A stretch of DNA of 64,000 nucleotides from Chamaea fasciata (lineage: Eukaryota > Chordata > Aves > Passeriformes > Sylviidae). The stretch lies in contig JARCOQ010000016.1 of assembly GCA_029207755.1 (NCBI GenBank), positions 2,795,001-2,859,000 on the forward strand. Direction: 5' to 3'. The position numbers and the translations under genes were made by a program. Positions 37,405 to 50,635 of this stretch are shown here, piece by piece. Positions within the stretch are counted from its first letter, which is position 1, and each line of letters begins with the position of its first letter. The notes under the pieces were generated by a model. The model ran no database searches. It worked only from the letters and a program-made list of their open reading frames with translations, and was not told the DNA's origin.

Positions 37405-38078
37405 TCCTGCAGAAAGGACCTGGGTCCTGGTGGATGCCAAGCTGAACATGAACCAGCCATGTGCCCTTGGTGGAGAGAAGGCAAATATTTCCAGCAATGA
37501 GAGTTGGTAGAAGACCACCAGCAGCAGTCACAGGAGGTGACGGATCTCCTTCCTCTACTCAGCCCTGGGGAGATAGGGCTGCAGCACTGCTGCTCCAGTT
37601 CTGGACAAGTAAGTACTGGAGCAGGTCCAGTGAGGGGCTACTGAAATGACTGAGGGCTGGATCACTCATGTGGGGAAAGGCTGGGACAGATGGGTTTGCT
37701 CAGCTGGGAAGAGAAGGCTCAGGGGTGGTGTTGCCTCTTCAATGCACATAAATATCAGATGGGAAGCAGTAAAAACACTAAGCCAGGCTCTTTTCAGTGA
37801 CAGGGCAAGAGATACTCATTGAGAGATGAGTGTCCACATACTGCAGAATCCTTTTAAACCCAAGAAAAGGTTTGGCATTTTTTATCTCATGTTTGATTTC
37901 TCTGGCAAACGCTGGAACACGTTTCCCAGGTGGGCTGTGGTGTCTCTGTCCTTGCAGATATTCAAAACCTGCACATGGCCCCAGGAAACCCTCTCTATCT
38001 GACCCTGCTCTGAGCAGGGGTGCTGGACCAGGCAGTTTGCAAGAGGTGACTTCCAACCTCAGCCATTCTGAGATTCTG
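37405..38078 (+). mobile_element. CR1 LINE, 5'-truncated 3' end
   Basis: A non-LTR retrotransposon relic of the CR1 family. In order along the plus strand I recognise the end of ORF2 (after the reverse transcriptase domain) and the 3' UTR. The landmarks are: CTGGTGGATGCCAAGCTGAAC at about 37,427-37,447; CCTCTACTCAGCCCTGG at about 37,551-37,567; a CCAGTTCTGGA word near 37,597; GAGAAGAGAAGGCTC near 37,710; ATAAATATCAGATGGG near 37,748; CCAGGCTCTTTTCAGTGA near 37,783; TGGAACACGTTTCCC near 37,913; GATATTCAAAACCTG near 37,958; and GAGCAGGGGTGCTGGACCAG near 38,012. The copy ends in CATTCTG AGATTCTG at 38,064-38,078, the short terminal repeats diagnostic of CR1. The reading frame is broken by stops and small indels, with one poorly matching stretch at about 37,800-37,900, so the copy is dead. 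Over 80% of a full-length element is missing from the 5' side, as is usual for CR1. The exact 5' edge is uncertain by some tens of bases. CR1 copies do not usually leave clean target-site duplications and I see none. Confidence 0.92.
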
Positions 38079-38959
38079 TCACTGCTTCACTGCAAATTAT
38101 AACCCTGGGGAGAAGGGAGAGGACAACCTTTGGTAGAGGCAAAATCTTGGAAACCACACAGCTGTGGGCAGGACACTGTGTCCAAAGGCAGCTCCAGTCT
38201 GCACTCTGAGCCAGGCACAGCACTGTGGGAGCAGCCAGATAAACCTCAAAGGCATCCAAGTGATTACTGGTGTAATGGATGGAAACACAAAATAAAGGGG
38301 GATTTAACCAGCACCTGATGGGGTGCACAAATTGCGACATAATTGGAGGACAGAAGTACTAATGAGTTATTCAGCTTCTAAGTTACTTGCTGTAGAGTTT
38401 CATTACATATTTTTTCATACTAACTGAGCGTGAAAGTTCCTCCTCTGATGGCAAAAAGAGAACTGATAAAACTCAGAAGTCCTACGCAGCTTGCTGCCTC
38501 TTTCCTCTGCTGGAAAACGATAATTATCTCGGGCCTGCCTAATCCTGTAGGATTTATCCCAGACAGTGTTAGTGCTTTCATTGTTCTACACAGTGCTGGC
38601 CTTTTTCATCCACAGAGCTCAAAGTGCCTTACTGTGGGGAAGGCAAGCAGACCTCTTTAAAAGACAAAAAAACTCTCTCCAAGCCATGCACATTTTATGA
38701 TGCATTCATTTCTCTTTATACATGATTGCCAGAACTGGGACAAGTGCTTGGCAAGTCCTAGAAGGCAGAGGGAAGTTTTCTTTGCATAAATTGGGAGGAA
38801 AAAGCCAAAACACCCTAAAAAGGAACTTGGTGCTTTGTGACTGCGCAGAGTGAGTGAGGAGGTGCTGGAGCTTTCGACCTCTGCACTGCAAGAGCTCAGG
38901 GTGGATTCTCAGTCCTGTCCAAAGCACCAGTCAATCACAGGTGAGTTACAGCACTGTGT
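38079..38959. other. Non-coding DNA, no gene recognised
   Basis: Unique-looking sequence downstream of the CR1 copy. Short unrecognised frames only. Confidence 0.55.
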
Positions 38960-38996
38960 GGTAGGGTCTGACCCTACCTAACCTAAGGTAGGTTAG
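38960..38996. repeat. Two overlapping inverted repeats
   Basis: GGTAGGGT (38960-38967) pairs with ACCCTACC (38971-38978) across CTG. Starting on the last C of that arm, CTAACCT (38978-38984) pairs with AGGTTAG (38990-38996) across 5 nt. All four arms are variants of GGTAGG/CCTACC, so the array looks like a local inverted expansion of one short word. Confidence 0.8.
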
Positions 38997-40662
38997 AACA
39001 AAGCTTCTTTTCCAGCTAGAGGTGATAAAAAGCCCATTAGACACTGACAGCACATATGCATTGCTTCAGTCGCCTATAGGGAAAGTCAGGCAGAGAGCAT
39101 GGATGTGGTGATATGAAGTAAAGTTATATATTTACTTAATCTTTGAAAATAGATGGTGAGTATCGTTGGAAAAAAAAAAAAGAAAAGAAAAAAATTTTAA
39201 AGACTTCTTAACATGACTTCAACACCTGAGGGGCAAAGGTTTTCTTTTAGGTCAGTCTCAACAAGGAGTGTAAGTTATTTTATTAGATATCTCTGGACCT
39301 TGCTTCCCTTTTTGACAGAACAGCAATATCTGCTTTTTGTGGCTGAGTTTGCAGAAGGTCAAAGAAAGGTCTTAGATTTCTGCCCTCTGCCCATTAGGAT
39401 CAGGAAATCATTATTTATATTCTGTGTCCTGGCCCAAACCCACACAACAAGTGCCTCCCTGTCGATGAATTTGAGGTTGGCCTTAGGTTAGCCCCTCTGA
39501 GCTTCCTCAGGAAGAGAGAGCTGTTACAAGTAGCCATTAACTAGACAGGAATATCAAGAATGAATGCTTCAGTGTCAATGACACACTAAAAGAAAAAAGA
39601 AGTCTTCTGCCAAAAGGCTGTTGCAGCCCTGAATGGCACCAATTGTTTATCAGTGCCTTCTGGAAGGAGTAAAGGTCTGACCCTGCTTTCAGTTTTCACT
39701 TGCCTTGCCTTTCCACTGACCAAAAGCCAGAGGAGTCTGTATGAAGCTGACATGAATGAGCAGCAAGCCAGGACTGGTTTTCAGCTTTCCTGGGCTAAGG
39801 CTTTGCAGTTTAGGCAGTAATAATGTGAGCACCTTAACTCTCATTCTCAAGGCAGGCATATGTGATCTATATTACACTACCAACCAATGTATTCAGAGCA
39901 CCAGATCAGCCTTCCTCATCCTAAATTTCTACCTTGCAGAGCTGATAATTACAGATTTACTCAGCTGCCGACAGAAACTTGCAAGCTCTTCATTATATAT
40001 ATTGCAAAGAACTTCATTACTGTGCAATTCGTGATGTGAAGAGTTTCTTAAACAGTCCTCCCCAGCCGTTTGAACAGTTTGACTCGTTGAATGGAACTAA
40101 GAGAGGTGAATGCTCTGGAGCTCAGGCTACTAGGGAAGCAGAGGATGCCCCCAGTTTGGGAGAGCAGCCAGAGGAGTGGTTAAGCACCAGCTCCCTCCAA
40201 ACTGACTGCGCAGCACAGCAAACACACCTCCAATTCACCACCCTCCCCAAGAAAACTTAGAATTTACTTTCCTTGAGAACATTAAGGACAAGCAAATGTA
40301 ATTCCTTTACAGCCTTCTCTCACTGATAGTGGTATCTAAACACTTTCTGAGAATAATTCCTCTATCAAAGTGCGTATCTTTGAGATGTAACACCTCACCT
40401 CAACGCTGAAGGGCTTGGAGCAGCTTGAAAGAGATCTCTGGAAAAAAGGAATTTTCGCAGGACAGAAAGGAATATTAAATGCAAAGGGTTAAAGCCATAG
40501 GGGTGTTTTGTGCTGGCAGAAAACTCTGCTGCAGCCAAAGCAACCAGAGCCAGATGAACTTCTGGATCTGCTTCCACCTCAATTTTCTCAGTGCTGCCCC
40601 TCAATGGGGAATGCTCCTCTCACCAGGTCACTGGATTGCTGTCGGGGACATGGGCTGCACAA
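38997..40662. other. Non-coding DNA, no gene recognised
   Basis: An A-rich tract with interspersed G lies at about 39,170-39,194. Frames of 60-93 codons are unrecognised. Confidence 0.55.
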
Positions 40663-40695
40663 CATGCCCTGGCAATTCCTGAGTCCCAGGGCATG
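40663..40695. repeat. Perfect 10-bp inverted repeat
   Basis: CATGCCCTGG (40663-40672) and its reverse complement CCAGGGCATG (40686-40695) are separated by 13 nt. Roughly one such structure is expected by chance in the window. Confidence 0.75.
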
Positions 40696-40829
40696 GGACC
40701 AGCCCTCCCCAGCCATCACCGGGAATTTCTGTGGATGGATACAGTCCTGAGGGACCCAACACACTGAACTTGGTTAGGCAGCAACTGGGAGCTCTGCTCA
40801 GATGGCTCGGAAGCATGAACAGCAGTACC

Positions 40830-41290
40830 TAAATGTGGATTTAATTAAGGCTGCTACCCCCATTAGGATTTAGCTGGAGCTTGATTTTAACCATCATTAG
40901 AATCAGCGTAATTGCCATATGTCAGAGAGCCATTTAATAAGCTATCTATCTGCACTATTTGTATTTCAAGCATAAGCTGGAAATAGTAAGCATTTTCTCT
41001 CCAAGACCTCTTTGAAAATTAGACTATTAAAAAGATCATACAGTGTAATATACAATATTTACTATTTCAGGTTTATCTTGCAGCACTGCAGTTTACAGCT
41101 AGCCACTGACTGGTAACCTAATTTTGTAGATGTGTAAAATGTTGCAATAAAGAGGTTACTATGTATCTCAAACATTATTGGCCTTAAGATCTGGGAATTT
41201 CTCAGTGAGCTCACCAACATGTTTTATTGGCAGTATAAAATTTACTGTGTTTACACACCCTTTAAAATGACGAATACATCAGAGCTATCA
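40830..41290. promoter_or_regulatory. Candidate conserved non-coding region
   Basis: AT-rich and ORF-free. It contains GATTTAATTAAGGC, CCCATTAGG, CATCATTAGAATC, GCGTAATTGCC, CATTTAATAAGC, AGACTATTAAAAAG and GTAATATACAATATTTAC. The concentration of ATTA-type cores without any simple repeat resembles an enhancer block. This is inference from word content. Confidence 0.3.
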
Positions 41291-43835
41291 AAATGCTGGG
41301 GTGAGATTACGGAGAAGGAGTCGAAAATTTTAAATTAAATTCTGTGTCCCTCCACACCCCATCTGGTACACAGAAAAACCCAAACAGATCCGCAAGAGAA
41401 GTGACAACACTTGTAGAGAAGTTTTCCTTTTCTCCTTCCCAGAAGCTTTCATGGGGAATTGATGAGGAATTGGCATCCTGACAGCTCCGAAACCTAAGAC
41501 ACAACAAAAGGGCCTCACTGTATCTCATATTTGAAATATTTCACCACGGCAAGCCAAAGCAAGGCAAGACCTTTACATTTGTAAGACAAAATGAGCCGCT
41601 TAAAGATACCGTGGGGAAAGTCCTGCTTTACATTAAATGGAATTTACTGCCATATTATTAAACTGACAACTTCTGTAAAGCCCCCGATAAAGACATGCTG
41701 GCGTGGCACTGCTCTCTTACTATTAATAGGAACTTCCAGCAGGCGAAATGAAAGTAAATAAACGAGAAGACAATTCTCAAAGACAACAGGCATTTGAAAT
41801 GAAGACTCTCTGTCAGCCAGAGAGCATGTGAGAGAGAAACAAAAATAAGTATAGGTTCAAACTCACAACTTGTGTCTTTAATAAACACACTCCCTGAAAA
41901 ATGAGGATCATCAGGAAAGGTAGATGCCTTCCAGACCAGAAATGCATCCATTTTATCTATGTTTTATCTTTTTTATCAAATTTAATCAGTTTTCACTTAT
42001 TCCTCTCATTCTAATGACAACATGCTTTATTTATTTCGGAGGAAGAAATAGTCAAACTGAAAATGTCCCTGCCTGAGGGATTAGTTCACCTTTGGTCCTT
42101 TGTGGCTGCTTCAACAATGAGTTATTTCAAGCCACTCTGGAGCCCTTCACAGGCTCCCTCTGGAAGAAGAAGCACCATGGGTCTCACAAAGTCCATCATC
42201 AGGAAAGCAAAAGTGGCTTTTTGCCAGGAAAAAATGGACACAGGAATATGCCCGTAGTTCAGTGAATGTACCAACATTATTTACATGTGTCCACAAGCAA
42301 AACACCAACAAAACCAGCATATTCTATGTCAAAGCTGGATTTTTTCTAATTTTTCAAAGCATGTATTTTGCTTCAAAAAAAGTAGCAACAAGCTCAAAAT
42401 ATCTCAATCATCTTGAAAAGAATGAGCGCTCTCTTCCCCGGGAAACACAGATTTCCACCCTTTAAGCCAGATTTGACGAAAGGAGATTTGCTATTTCCAT
42501 GGCTGGTTACAAAGTCCACGTGAAATGCGTGATGAGTGTTGCTGTGTCTGACTGCCAGCCAGAACCCCAGTGCTCCTCCAAAATTTGGATCAAGAGTTGA
42601 AGCAATTCTTCACCCCCTGTGTCCCAGTATTCCTGGCCAGCACTTCCCACCAGCAGAGTTTTTCTCTTTTACACATATTCTCCACGTAGCTTTCACTGGT
42701 ACAGGCACCAAACCATCTGTACCACTCAGGTCATACACTAGCTAAAGCCCAATTCCCCTTCCCATGATGAGAAAACCCATGAAGTGGAAACACGTGCCAT
42801 GAAAACACCATCCATCCCTTCCCTCCCCTGCAGGACTGAGCTGAGTTCCAAATGTTTACTGATTGACTTTCGAGAGCCCCAGACAGAATCAGTGGCCATC
42901 ACTCAAGCAGAAAGTTAATATCAGGTGGCACTATATAAATACAGATGCAAAGGTGAACAAAAGCTTTTTAAAATAATGGATATATAAGTAATTTAATTAA
43001 TCACCACAGTCAGTCTAGCGGAGCACATTCTTCTCGTACATAAGCAAACAGAAACCTGGGAAGTTATAAGCTGTGCTGGCAAATTGATCTTAGAATACAA
43101 ATGTCACTATGGAAAATTCCTAAATCCTTTCATTCTTCCACTGGAATTACAGGATCATTTCTTTTTTTTTTTTTAAGTTGGATCCAGACCTGCATCCCAA
43201 GAGCTTGAACAGGCTGGACACAGCCCCTCCACATCCCAACTCCCAGGGACAGACACCTCTGTAGAGCAGACATGGCTGTGCAAATCTCCATGGATCGAGC
43301 TGGGAGGAGCCTTGGGGCTTGCTGGGGGCTCCAGAACCCAATTTTACCTCCTTCAGCCTTGGCTTAGGCCACCTGCTCATCTTGGTTTCTCTGGAGCCTA
43401 CATTAAAGTCATCGGAAAACCCAAGATAGCTGAATCTTGAGGCACACTGGGACAATAGCCATGGCTTCAAGTGGCAGAATCACACCTTCATTAATTAATT
43501 CAGGCAAGGTTTCTAATGAGCAGAGATGGTTTGTATTCACAGGCAGCATTTGCTGCTGTTTTATAATATATGCAGTAATTATGCAGCTGATGGAGCCTTA
43601 TGTAGCTGCTAGTTCTTTCCTATACATAAATTAACAGCAGGATTTGTGTAATGATGGGATAATGAAGGCCTGGGTCATTGGTATTCATCTGTAGAAGGCC
43701 TTGAGAGGCCGGGTCAAAGACAGAAATGTTATTTGGCTGACACAGATAGAGACCATTGTTAAAGGATTCGTAATCTTATTGCATTCAAGACCCATATTAA
43801 CTCTCTCCATGGTAAGTAAAACAATTTCTGGGAGG
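41291..43835. other. Non-coding DNA, no gene recognised
   Basis: A 12-T run lies at 43,162-43,173. Frames of 60-107 codons are unrecognised. The part at 42,950-43,020 is AT-rich. Confidence 0.55.
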
Positions 43836-43941
43836 GTTTTTTGTGGCTTTGGGGGTTTTTTGTAGGTTTTCTGAGTGTTGGTTGGTTGGTTGGTTGGTTG
43901 GCTGGTTTTTTGGTTGTTTTTTTTCAGGGATTTTTTTTTCA
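43836..43941. repeat. GT-rich low-complexity tract with (GGTT)n
   Basis: G/T-only sequence with runs of six T leads into a clean (GTTG)/(TTGG)n microsatellite at about 43,877-43,905. It is followed by further G and T runs to about 43,941. The strand asymmetry is complete: almost no A or C. A minus-strand frame through it encodes a low-complexity Lys/Thr/Pro stretch, which reflects the repeat and not a protein. Confidence 0.92.
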
Positions 43942-46334
43942 GATGATGGAGGAAAATACCTTCCTTGTAAATCCTAGTGGATTTGCCCTCCTGAGCCTCG
44001 GTGTGCCATGGCAGGAGGGGCAGGCTGCCCCCAGCTGTTCCACCTTTAGGTCCCAGCACGCAGGAGCAGTCAGAGAGATGGGACAAAGGCCTTCAGGTGT
44101 CCCAATCCTCTTCTCACTTTTGTGTCTTCTGTTCCCCATTTGTGCTCACTTCCCACAGCTGCAGGGCTCTGGTTTTCCTCAGAGCTGCAGGAGAGGTTCC
44201 TTGGCTGCAGCAGAGGCTGTGTCTCAGTGGTCCAGCAGCAGTTTTTTTATTAGGTCATGTTAAAATTCCTTGGTGCCTTCCTACTCAATCTGTTGGGTTT
44301 GGCAGAGCACATCCTTGTGCTGAGACAATCCTCATTCCCCCTCTCCATCCCTCAGCGCCCTGACACCCTTTTGGAGCCAGGCAATGGGTGAGTCCCAGCC
44401 AGAGCAGAGGCGCTGCCCAGCCCCACAAGCCTCCTGAGATGCTCAGGAGTAAAAAATATTAATGCAAATGTGCAAGGAGCAGCACTGTGACTGGGCAAAC
44501 AGATGCCAGGAAAGACACGGAGGGAGAGAAACCCCCCAGCTGAAGTGCCATCTGCAGGCAGCCACAGTGCTGAGCAGGACAGCTGGGCAGCCCCAGCTGC
44601 CTCCTGGCAGGGGAGCCTAGGGAAAACTGAGCAGTCCTGGATGCTACAGCACCATCCAGGTAGGTCCTCAGCTCTACAGAGACAAAACTTCAAATTTTCA
44701 CTCCTGTTCTTGCGGGAGGCAGAAATCCTCCCATCTTCCCAGATGCTTCTTCCTTGCACTGCACTCCCATCCCCCTCACACTGATGTTCTTCCTCCACAG
44801 CCGTGTTTTGCCAGGATGTGACTCTAGAGAAGCCGACACGGACATTCCTCCTCATCAGTGCATCCAGGCTGGGCTCTTGGAGCCCTGGTGCCCCCGTGCC
44901 ACCATCACCAGCTGGCACTCGCAGCATGAATGGCAGTGGTGATTATGAACTGCCACACCAAGCTGTGGGCCCCAATTAGCACAGGACAGCCGGCTGGGAG
45001 GGGGGAACAGCACTGCACACTCTGCTTTACACCCAGCCTGAGCTTCCCTGTCACCTCTGTCTGATTGACTCGTGGAGAGTTAAAAGTGACACTTGGTGGT
45101 GTCAGGTCTGCCATGTGTGAATGAAACTATGCCTTGCTGTGTCCATCTTTAGCTCCCACTAAAGCAATAAAAGGCCCTCCTGTGCCTTATTATCCACACA
45201 GCCTCTGTCTGCCTCCAAATGCTCTCCAGCTAAATGAACCACGGCTGCCTCACTGCAGAGGAGAGGGACCAGGGATGGAATCCCTGAAGGAGCTATGGGA
45301 GAGCCACGCATGGATGATGGCAATCTAAAAAAGATACTCCAGAACATCAGAGCAGATGATTGCCACTGGTTTGCGCACAAGCCAGAGAGGTTTAAGTTCC
45401 TTTTGGCCATTGTATTTGCCAATGATATCACTTAAAATAAATATTTGTGTGGCAGAGACCTTTTCCTGATGTATCTGACTTATAAAACACTTGGAGATCC
45501 CAGGGGGATGAGGAACGCTGCATAACTGGGCTTAGGAAGTGTTTGAACAGTCCTTTTCAATGGCTCAGAGTGGAACAGTGATACCTGCACTGACTCTTAC
45601 AGCTGAGCGCCTCAGGGGAGAGCCTTCCTTCAATCCTCCTAATCCTGGGATCCCCTCCCCTTTGATCTGTCCCTTCCCTGAGATTTACACTGTGTAAAAC
45701 CACCACTTCCTCTAATACCACTGGCTTTGAATCACGTCTTTCTTTTGTTCTTAACTGATAATGTGTTCAGACATTGACACCCTCCTATAAAGCCTCTCTC
45801 CCTCCTCCGCTGTGACAAGTCACCTGCAGCACCCAGGCTCGACCCGGCCACCACCCGGCACACCTGCCTGCAGGCTTCCTCACACCTCCAGTCCAGCCTC
45901 AGCTCTGCTGCCATAAGTTTTGCTGATTACACCCTTCAGCTTCTCCTGTTCGCTCTGTTTCACACCGCTGAGGTTATCCTTGAGGAGCTCCCCAGCTTTC
46001 TCTGCCACTTCTGTTCACTCCCACCTCTTTGTGTTAACACTTCTGCTTAACACTACACCAGCTCCAATGTTACAACAACAGAGCCATGCTAAAGTTGTCT
46101 GAATTTTGTAATCCTTGCTCCAAACCTGTGAGAAATTGCTCGCTGAGAGAAAGCAGGAAAATCCCAGCCTCTTGCAGCTGCTAAACCCAAAAGCAAAATG
46201 AATGACTATTAAATATCTTATTCTTCTTGGAGCCAGACTGGAATGCCACTGTGGAATTCACATTTTCCCTCAAGAAAGTCACCAGAAAAACTTAGGGAAT
46301 AATCTCTGCTCACTGGGAGATCAGATCTAGTTCT
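43942..46334. other. Non-coding DNA, no gene recognised
   Basis: The minus strand is open for 191 codons at 44,352-44,927, and the plus strand for 120-140 codons around 43,841-44,363. No domain was recognised. A donor-like CAGGTAGGT occurs near 44,658 without any supporting exon. Composition is moderately GC-rich. Confidence 0.5.
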
Positions 46335-46348
46335 GACCCTGCAGGGTC
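46335..46348. repeat. Perfect 14-bp palindrome
   Basis: GACCCTGCAGGGTC reads identically on both strands. This size of perfect palindrome occurs a few times by chance in 64 kb. Confidence 0.8.
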
Positions 46349-49300
46349 TTTGAGCTGGGCTTTGTGCCTTACATGCCTGAGAGGAACAACATGTGTGAAC
46401 ACTGTGCTCCAGGTAACAAACAAAACAACTAATGATAGCAAGGACAATCACCATATTAACAGCAGAGTTAGGACGGAATTAAAAATTGTTACTATCAATG
46501 CCACACCTCATCATAAATGTATATATTTCACTCAGTTAACAGAAGTCTCAGAGCTGTGGTCTCAGTAACTGCACGTGTCTGAAATTGCCACTTACCAAGA
46601 GTTGCGGACAACATTTGAACATGGCAAGGTACCTGCTGCCACCACAACTCCAGGGACTCAGAGGAGAGGAAAACTTCCTTGTCATTATTAGCTTAATGAG
46701 AATATCTCACTGAGTTTTGCTTCCTCCAGGATAGTTTGTAGAGGTGCGTTTGCAATGGTCAAACCTCTGTGAAATGGCTCGTTGGACCCAGATGTGGTAG
46801 GCAAGCAGCTCTCTAATGACTGCATGTTGCTAAAGAAATTGGTTTCTGTAAAATGGAGAATGACTGGGGAAAGAAACAAGGAAATGGGGATTGAAAATGG
46901 CAGGGCATTTAGCAGGATGTGGAAAATGTGAAACTGCAAAGTACTTGTGTCCATCTCTGCACAGTAATCTACACCTAACTGGTTTTTCTTTTTCTTCTGT
47001 GCAGAAACTGGACTATAAATTTAGTGAAAGTAGTGAATTTTAGGGACAGTTACTGTCACTGGACCAACATTTGTCATACCTTGGTAACAGATTCAGGACA
47101 GAAATAGAGAAGTCCCATCCCATCCATTCTCATTACCAACTCTGCCCTCCCTCCTGCAATCAACAATACATACATGTTTGCAGAAAAGCTTACAGCCCAT
47201 CACAGTTTCCAGACCAGTTCCCTGGGTGCTAGAGAAGCCAGTGTGGATTCAGTCTCTGGAGAGAGATTCCCAAATAGCTTTGTAAGCTTCGTATTTTGTA
47301 TTATATTTATTATTACTTGAACAAAGTTATGAGAATGAGATGGTTTGCTCCGATTGTTTTTCTTTGCCAAGCCAGAAGTCATTTTCCCAGGCTAAAAAGG
47401 CCAGCTATTGACCAGTGTTACACAAGTTCAGGTGACAGTAACAAACTCGCAGCCTCTAGTCCTGATCCCGTGGTGTGATCAGCACATCCAGACCTCCACA
47501 TGCTCCCTGTGAGCCCTGCAAGGCTCGTGAAACCATGTGGGCTTTGTCATGCAGATCAGATTAAAAGCTCAGAGCCCAGTAATATCCTCACTTAAATCAG
47601 CCATAATATGCTCTGTTATCTACTATGAAGAGAGCAGCAGAGATAATGGTTTATACTCTCCACTTTACATACAAATTTAGCTGTACATCTGTCCAATGGT
47701 CTCTTAAAGTACTTCCAAAGAGCTCCAGTAAAATACGTTATACTAATTGTTAATCATCCAAACATCGTATTTGAAATGAGAAAAGCATTGAGAAGTGCCT
47801 TAAAATACTCATTACAGTGGGGAATGTCTACTTCTGACATGCTTTTGGTTCCAGGAAATCCCTCATGCTCTCATTGGCCAAACGGCACATTCAGCGTCAG
47901 TTCCACAACCAGGGCGATCATCCCTGGGCTCAGTTCCCGTGACGTGCCATCCAAAGCCCGTGCTTACTCCCAGCTTACACATACTTGTAGGTTTATAAAG
48001 AAAGGAAGGTCTGACGTGCTCGGTGCCTGTCACATGAAATAGCCAGCAGCAGGGCTTCCCCGGATACACTCCCTCAGGACACAGGCAGTGGGAAGCAGCC
48101 CTTGGGTGTGTGATTAGCAGTATCAGCACACTCCCTGCAACCCAAACCACGAGCACAAAGGGGTTAGAAAGCGTTTAAGCCTTTAAGCCCCTCGATCTCC
48201 TTCTGAAGGTGTCCTGCTCTTCGTTTCTAATTCATTAGAGAATAAGTCTGTGATAAGCAAAGTAAATTAGATTCAGTGACATTCTGCTAATTGAGTCATC
48301 TTCCCCTGCCTGGCTTGGCTGGGTTTTTAATTACCAGCTAATCTCATCAATATGGTGGATGACTGGCAGCGCGCGGTACAACCACAGCGAAATAGAAATA
48401 GAAGTTCACGGCTCATTGCTTGACCCAGGTCTCTTTTGTCATACGCAGGAATAAATTGAGCAGATCTGCCGGTCATCTACTGACCTCAAAGTATGGGAAA
48501 CAAGGAGGATAATGGAAGGTAAATAAACAAACAAACCCGGCAGAGCTGCTGGGAAGATCTGCAGCAGTTGCAGGGATGATGGAGCAGGAGGGAAAAGGGC
48601 TCTGTGAACCTGCCCTGCATCCTGATGAAGTCCTGCTGCAGTGAGGGACTGGGAACGGCAGGAATTGTGAAAGAGGTATTTTTATGATTGTAATTGTGGT
48701 AATGTTGCCCTGTCGTAGAGAGTAACGCTGCAGATTCTCCCAGATGTTGCAGCAAGCTCTGCTCTTTGCACCACGGAAACCTCCCAGGATTTGCAAAGGG
48801 CCAGCCAGCGTCTGGCACACAGCTCCAGGAGCTACAGCTGGACAGAGCAACAGTAAATCAAGACAAAATTCTCCCCTACACATCTCTTGTACAGTTACAC
48901 TCACAGCTTAACTACAAGGGTTATTTTCAATCTCAAAGTAACACACCTGCCTCCACAGAGCTGCGAGCTGCCATCCTCAGCACCACTAAACTAAACTCAC
49001 TCAGAGGAGATTTGCAGCACCACTGGAACATGACCTAGGCAAGTTTTTGTTGGGTTGGGCAGCAAAAGTGATCCTGCTGAGAGATTTACACGGGCGGATC
49101 CCAGTGTGCAGGGGCCACTGGCTGGCCCAGGGATCCCAGTCTGGTCACTGAGACCTCCAGCAGGATCAGGCTTACATTTGTCTACGCCTGTTCCTCCTTT
49201 ACGTTTGTTTTTAGACTTAGTTCTGTGACATAAGATAATTATTGCCTCAAAGAAGAGATTTAAACCAGGGATTTATAATGTACATTTATAAATTCAAATC

Positions 49301-50287
49301 AAACACTCGATTCATAAGGCAAAGAACAAGAATATTTCTCACACTGTAACTCTTCCCAAGCCTCACACCTGCACTGCTGACAGTGTTTTACATCAACTTT
49401 AGAAGATGCAAGATCTTATATTTCATTTTTCAAAGATATTATTCATTTTTCTAAGGTATCTTTGAAGCGCACAAACCCTGAAGCTCAGACTTCTTATCTA
49501 TTTTTATCTAGCAATAGTAGATTCATTAGGGTAAGAGCCCAAAGCAGCCCTTCTTGAGCACAAGTTCAGTCCTTTTTGTCTCTCTATTGTAACTGTTAGT
49601 GGCTCAGCCTCTGGAAATAACCAAACAAATTGTTGTCCTGCATAAATATGTTCTGTCTGGATAAAGTATTTATAAATCATCCATGTCATCTAGGAGCCTG
49701 CTCTCTTATAACGTGCTGTTTCAGTGAACAGCACTGACAGTAAGTGCTAAACAAGTCACAAAAAATGAACATGGAAGGATTGTGAACATCACCACAGTAA
49801 AACCATTAAATGTTGAAATTGATGTCTCTATCTTAATCCCATAAAACAAATAGAATAAATAAAATAAAAAAGGAGAGGTTTTCTTTTATAGTATTCAATT
49901 ATACATTATTTAAAATGCAGCCCTTAGAGAGCATCTTTAGGCACATACACACTTTCAGAAGAGCAGAGAAAGTAATATCACCGTATGAGATAGAATTATT
50001 CCATTTTCTCCTCACCACGAACAGCATCAGAGCTGGTACAGCCCTGCATGGAGGAGAAATGGAGGAGGAAAACTGCAGGAGCAAGGGGCCTGTGTGCAAA
50101 TGGCAGAGCTCCCCCAGTTCCTGTTTCACAGAGCAGAGAATGAAGCCAGGATGAAGAACATTTCACTGCAGAAGACCCCGGGGGAGGTGTGAGGGTTAAC
50201 CCTGCAGCAGTGTGGGCTGCCCAGGCCCTGCTGCAAGCCTTGCTCAGTGCCCTGGCAGGGGCAGGGGCTCTGAAGGTGGGGCTGGGG
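46349..50287. other. Non-coding DNA, no gene recognised
   Basis: Frames of up to 146 codons occur (for example 48,473-48,904 and 49,996-50,436, both minus). None is recognised, and they overlap others. A short (AAAC)n lies near 48,523-48,535. The interval 49,200-49,920 is AT-rich without a recognised repeat. Confidence 0.5.
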
Positions 50288-50333
50288 CACCACAGAGGTG
50301 ATCCATGGTGATCCACCACAGAGGTGATCCATG
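50288..50333. repeat. 26-bp tandem duplication (1.8 copies)
   Basis: CACCACAGAGGTGATCCATG occurs at 50288-50307 and again, identically, at 50314-50333, with GTGATC between them. The identity implies a recent slippage-type duplication. Confidence 0.92.
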
Positions 50334-50635
50334 TGCAGCAGCTCTTGGGAGGAGAAGGAAAAAGGCGGAGTGACTTCATCCTGCAGCACAGCAGTGACAA
50401 CTTTGTGCCCAGCTGCGCTGGAACTCTGCAAGGCAAAGCTCAGAGGGGGCTCAGCCTGTGGCTGCTCATTCCAAAAGGGTTTTTTTCTTCTGTCCACAAA
50501 CATCTCCCACAGCATCCCCAGCACTCAGACAGCCCTTCCCACAGCGAACCTAAAACCATCCTGAACACCTGCACAGGTGAATTCACCCCACTTCACAAGC
50601 TGAAAAGAATGCAGGGGGAGCCAGAAATAAATGAA
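50334..50635. other. Non-coding DNA, no gene recognised
   Basis: A short interval with overlapping chance frames (132-138 codons) on opposite strands. Confidence 0.5.

Noticed and set aside
43685..44086. Minus-strand frame with a Lys/Thr/Pro/Asn-rich low-complexity segment
   Set aside because: The segment is the translation of the GT-rich microsatellite at about 43,836-43,941 and not a protein repeat.
44352..44927. 191-codon minus-strand open frame
   Set aside because: GC-rich, stop-poor stretch with plus-strand frames in the same place. Nothing recognisable.
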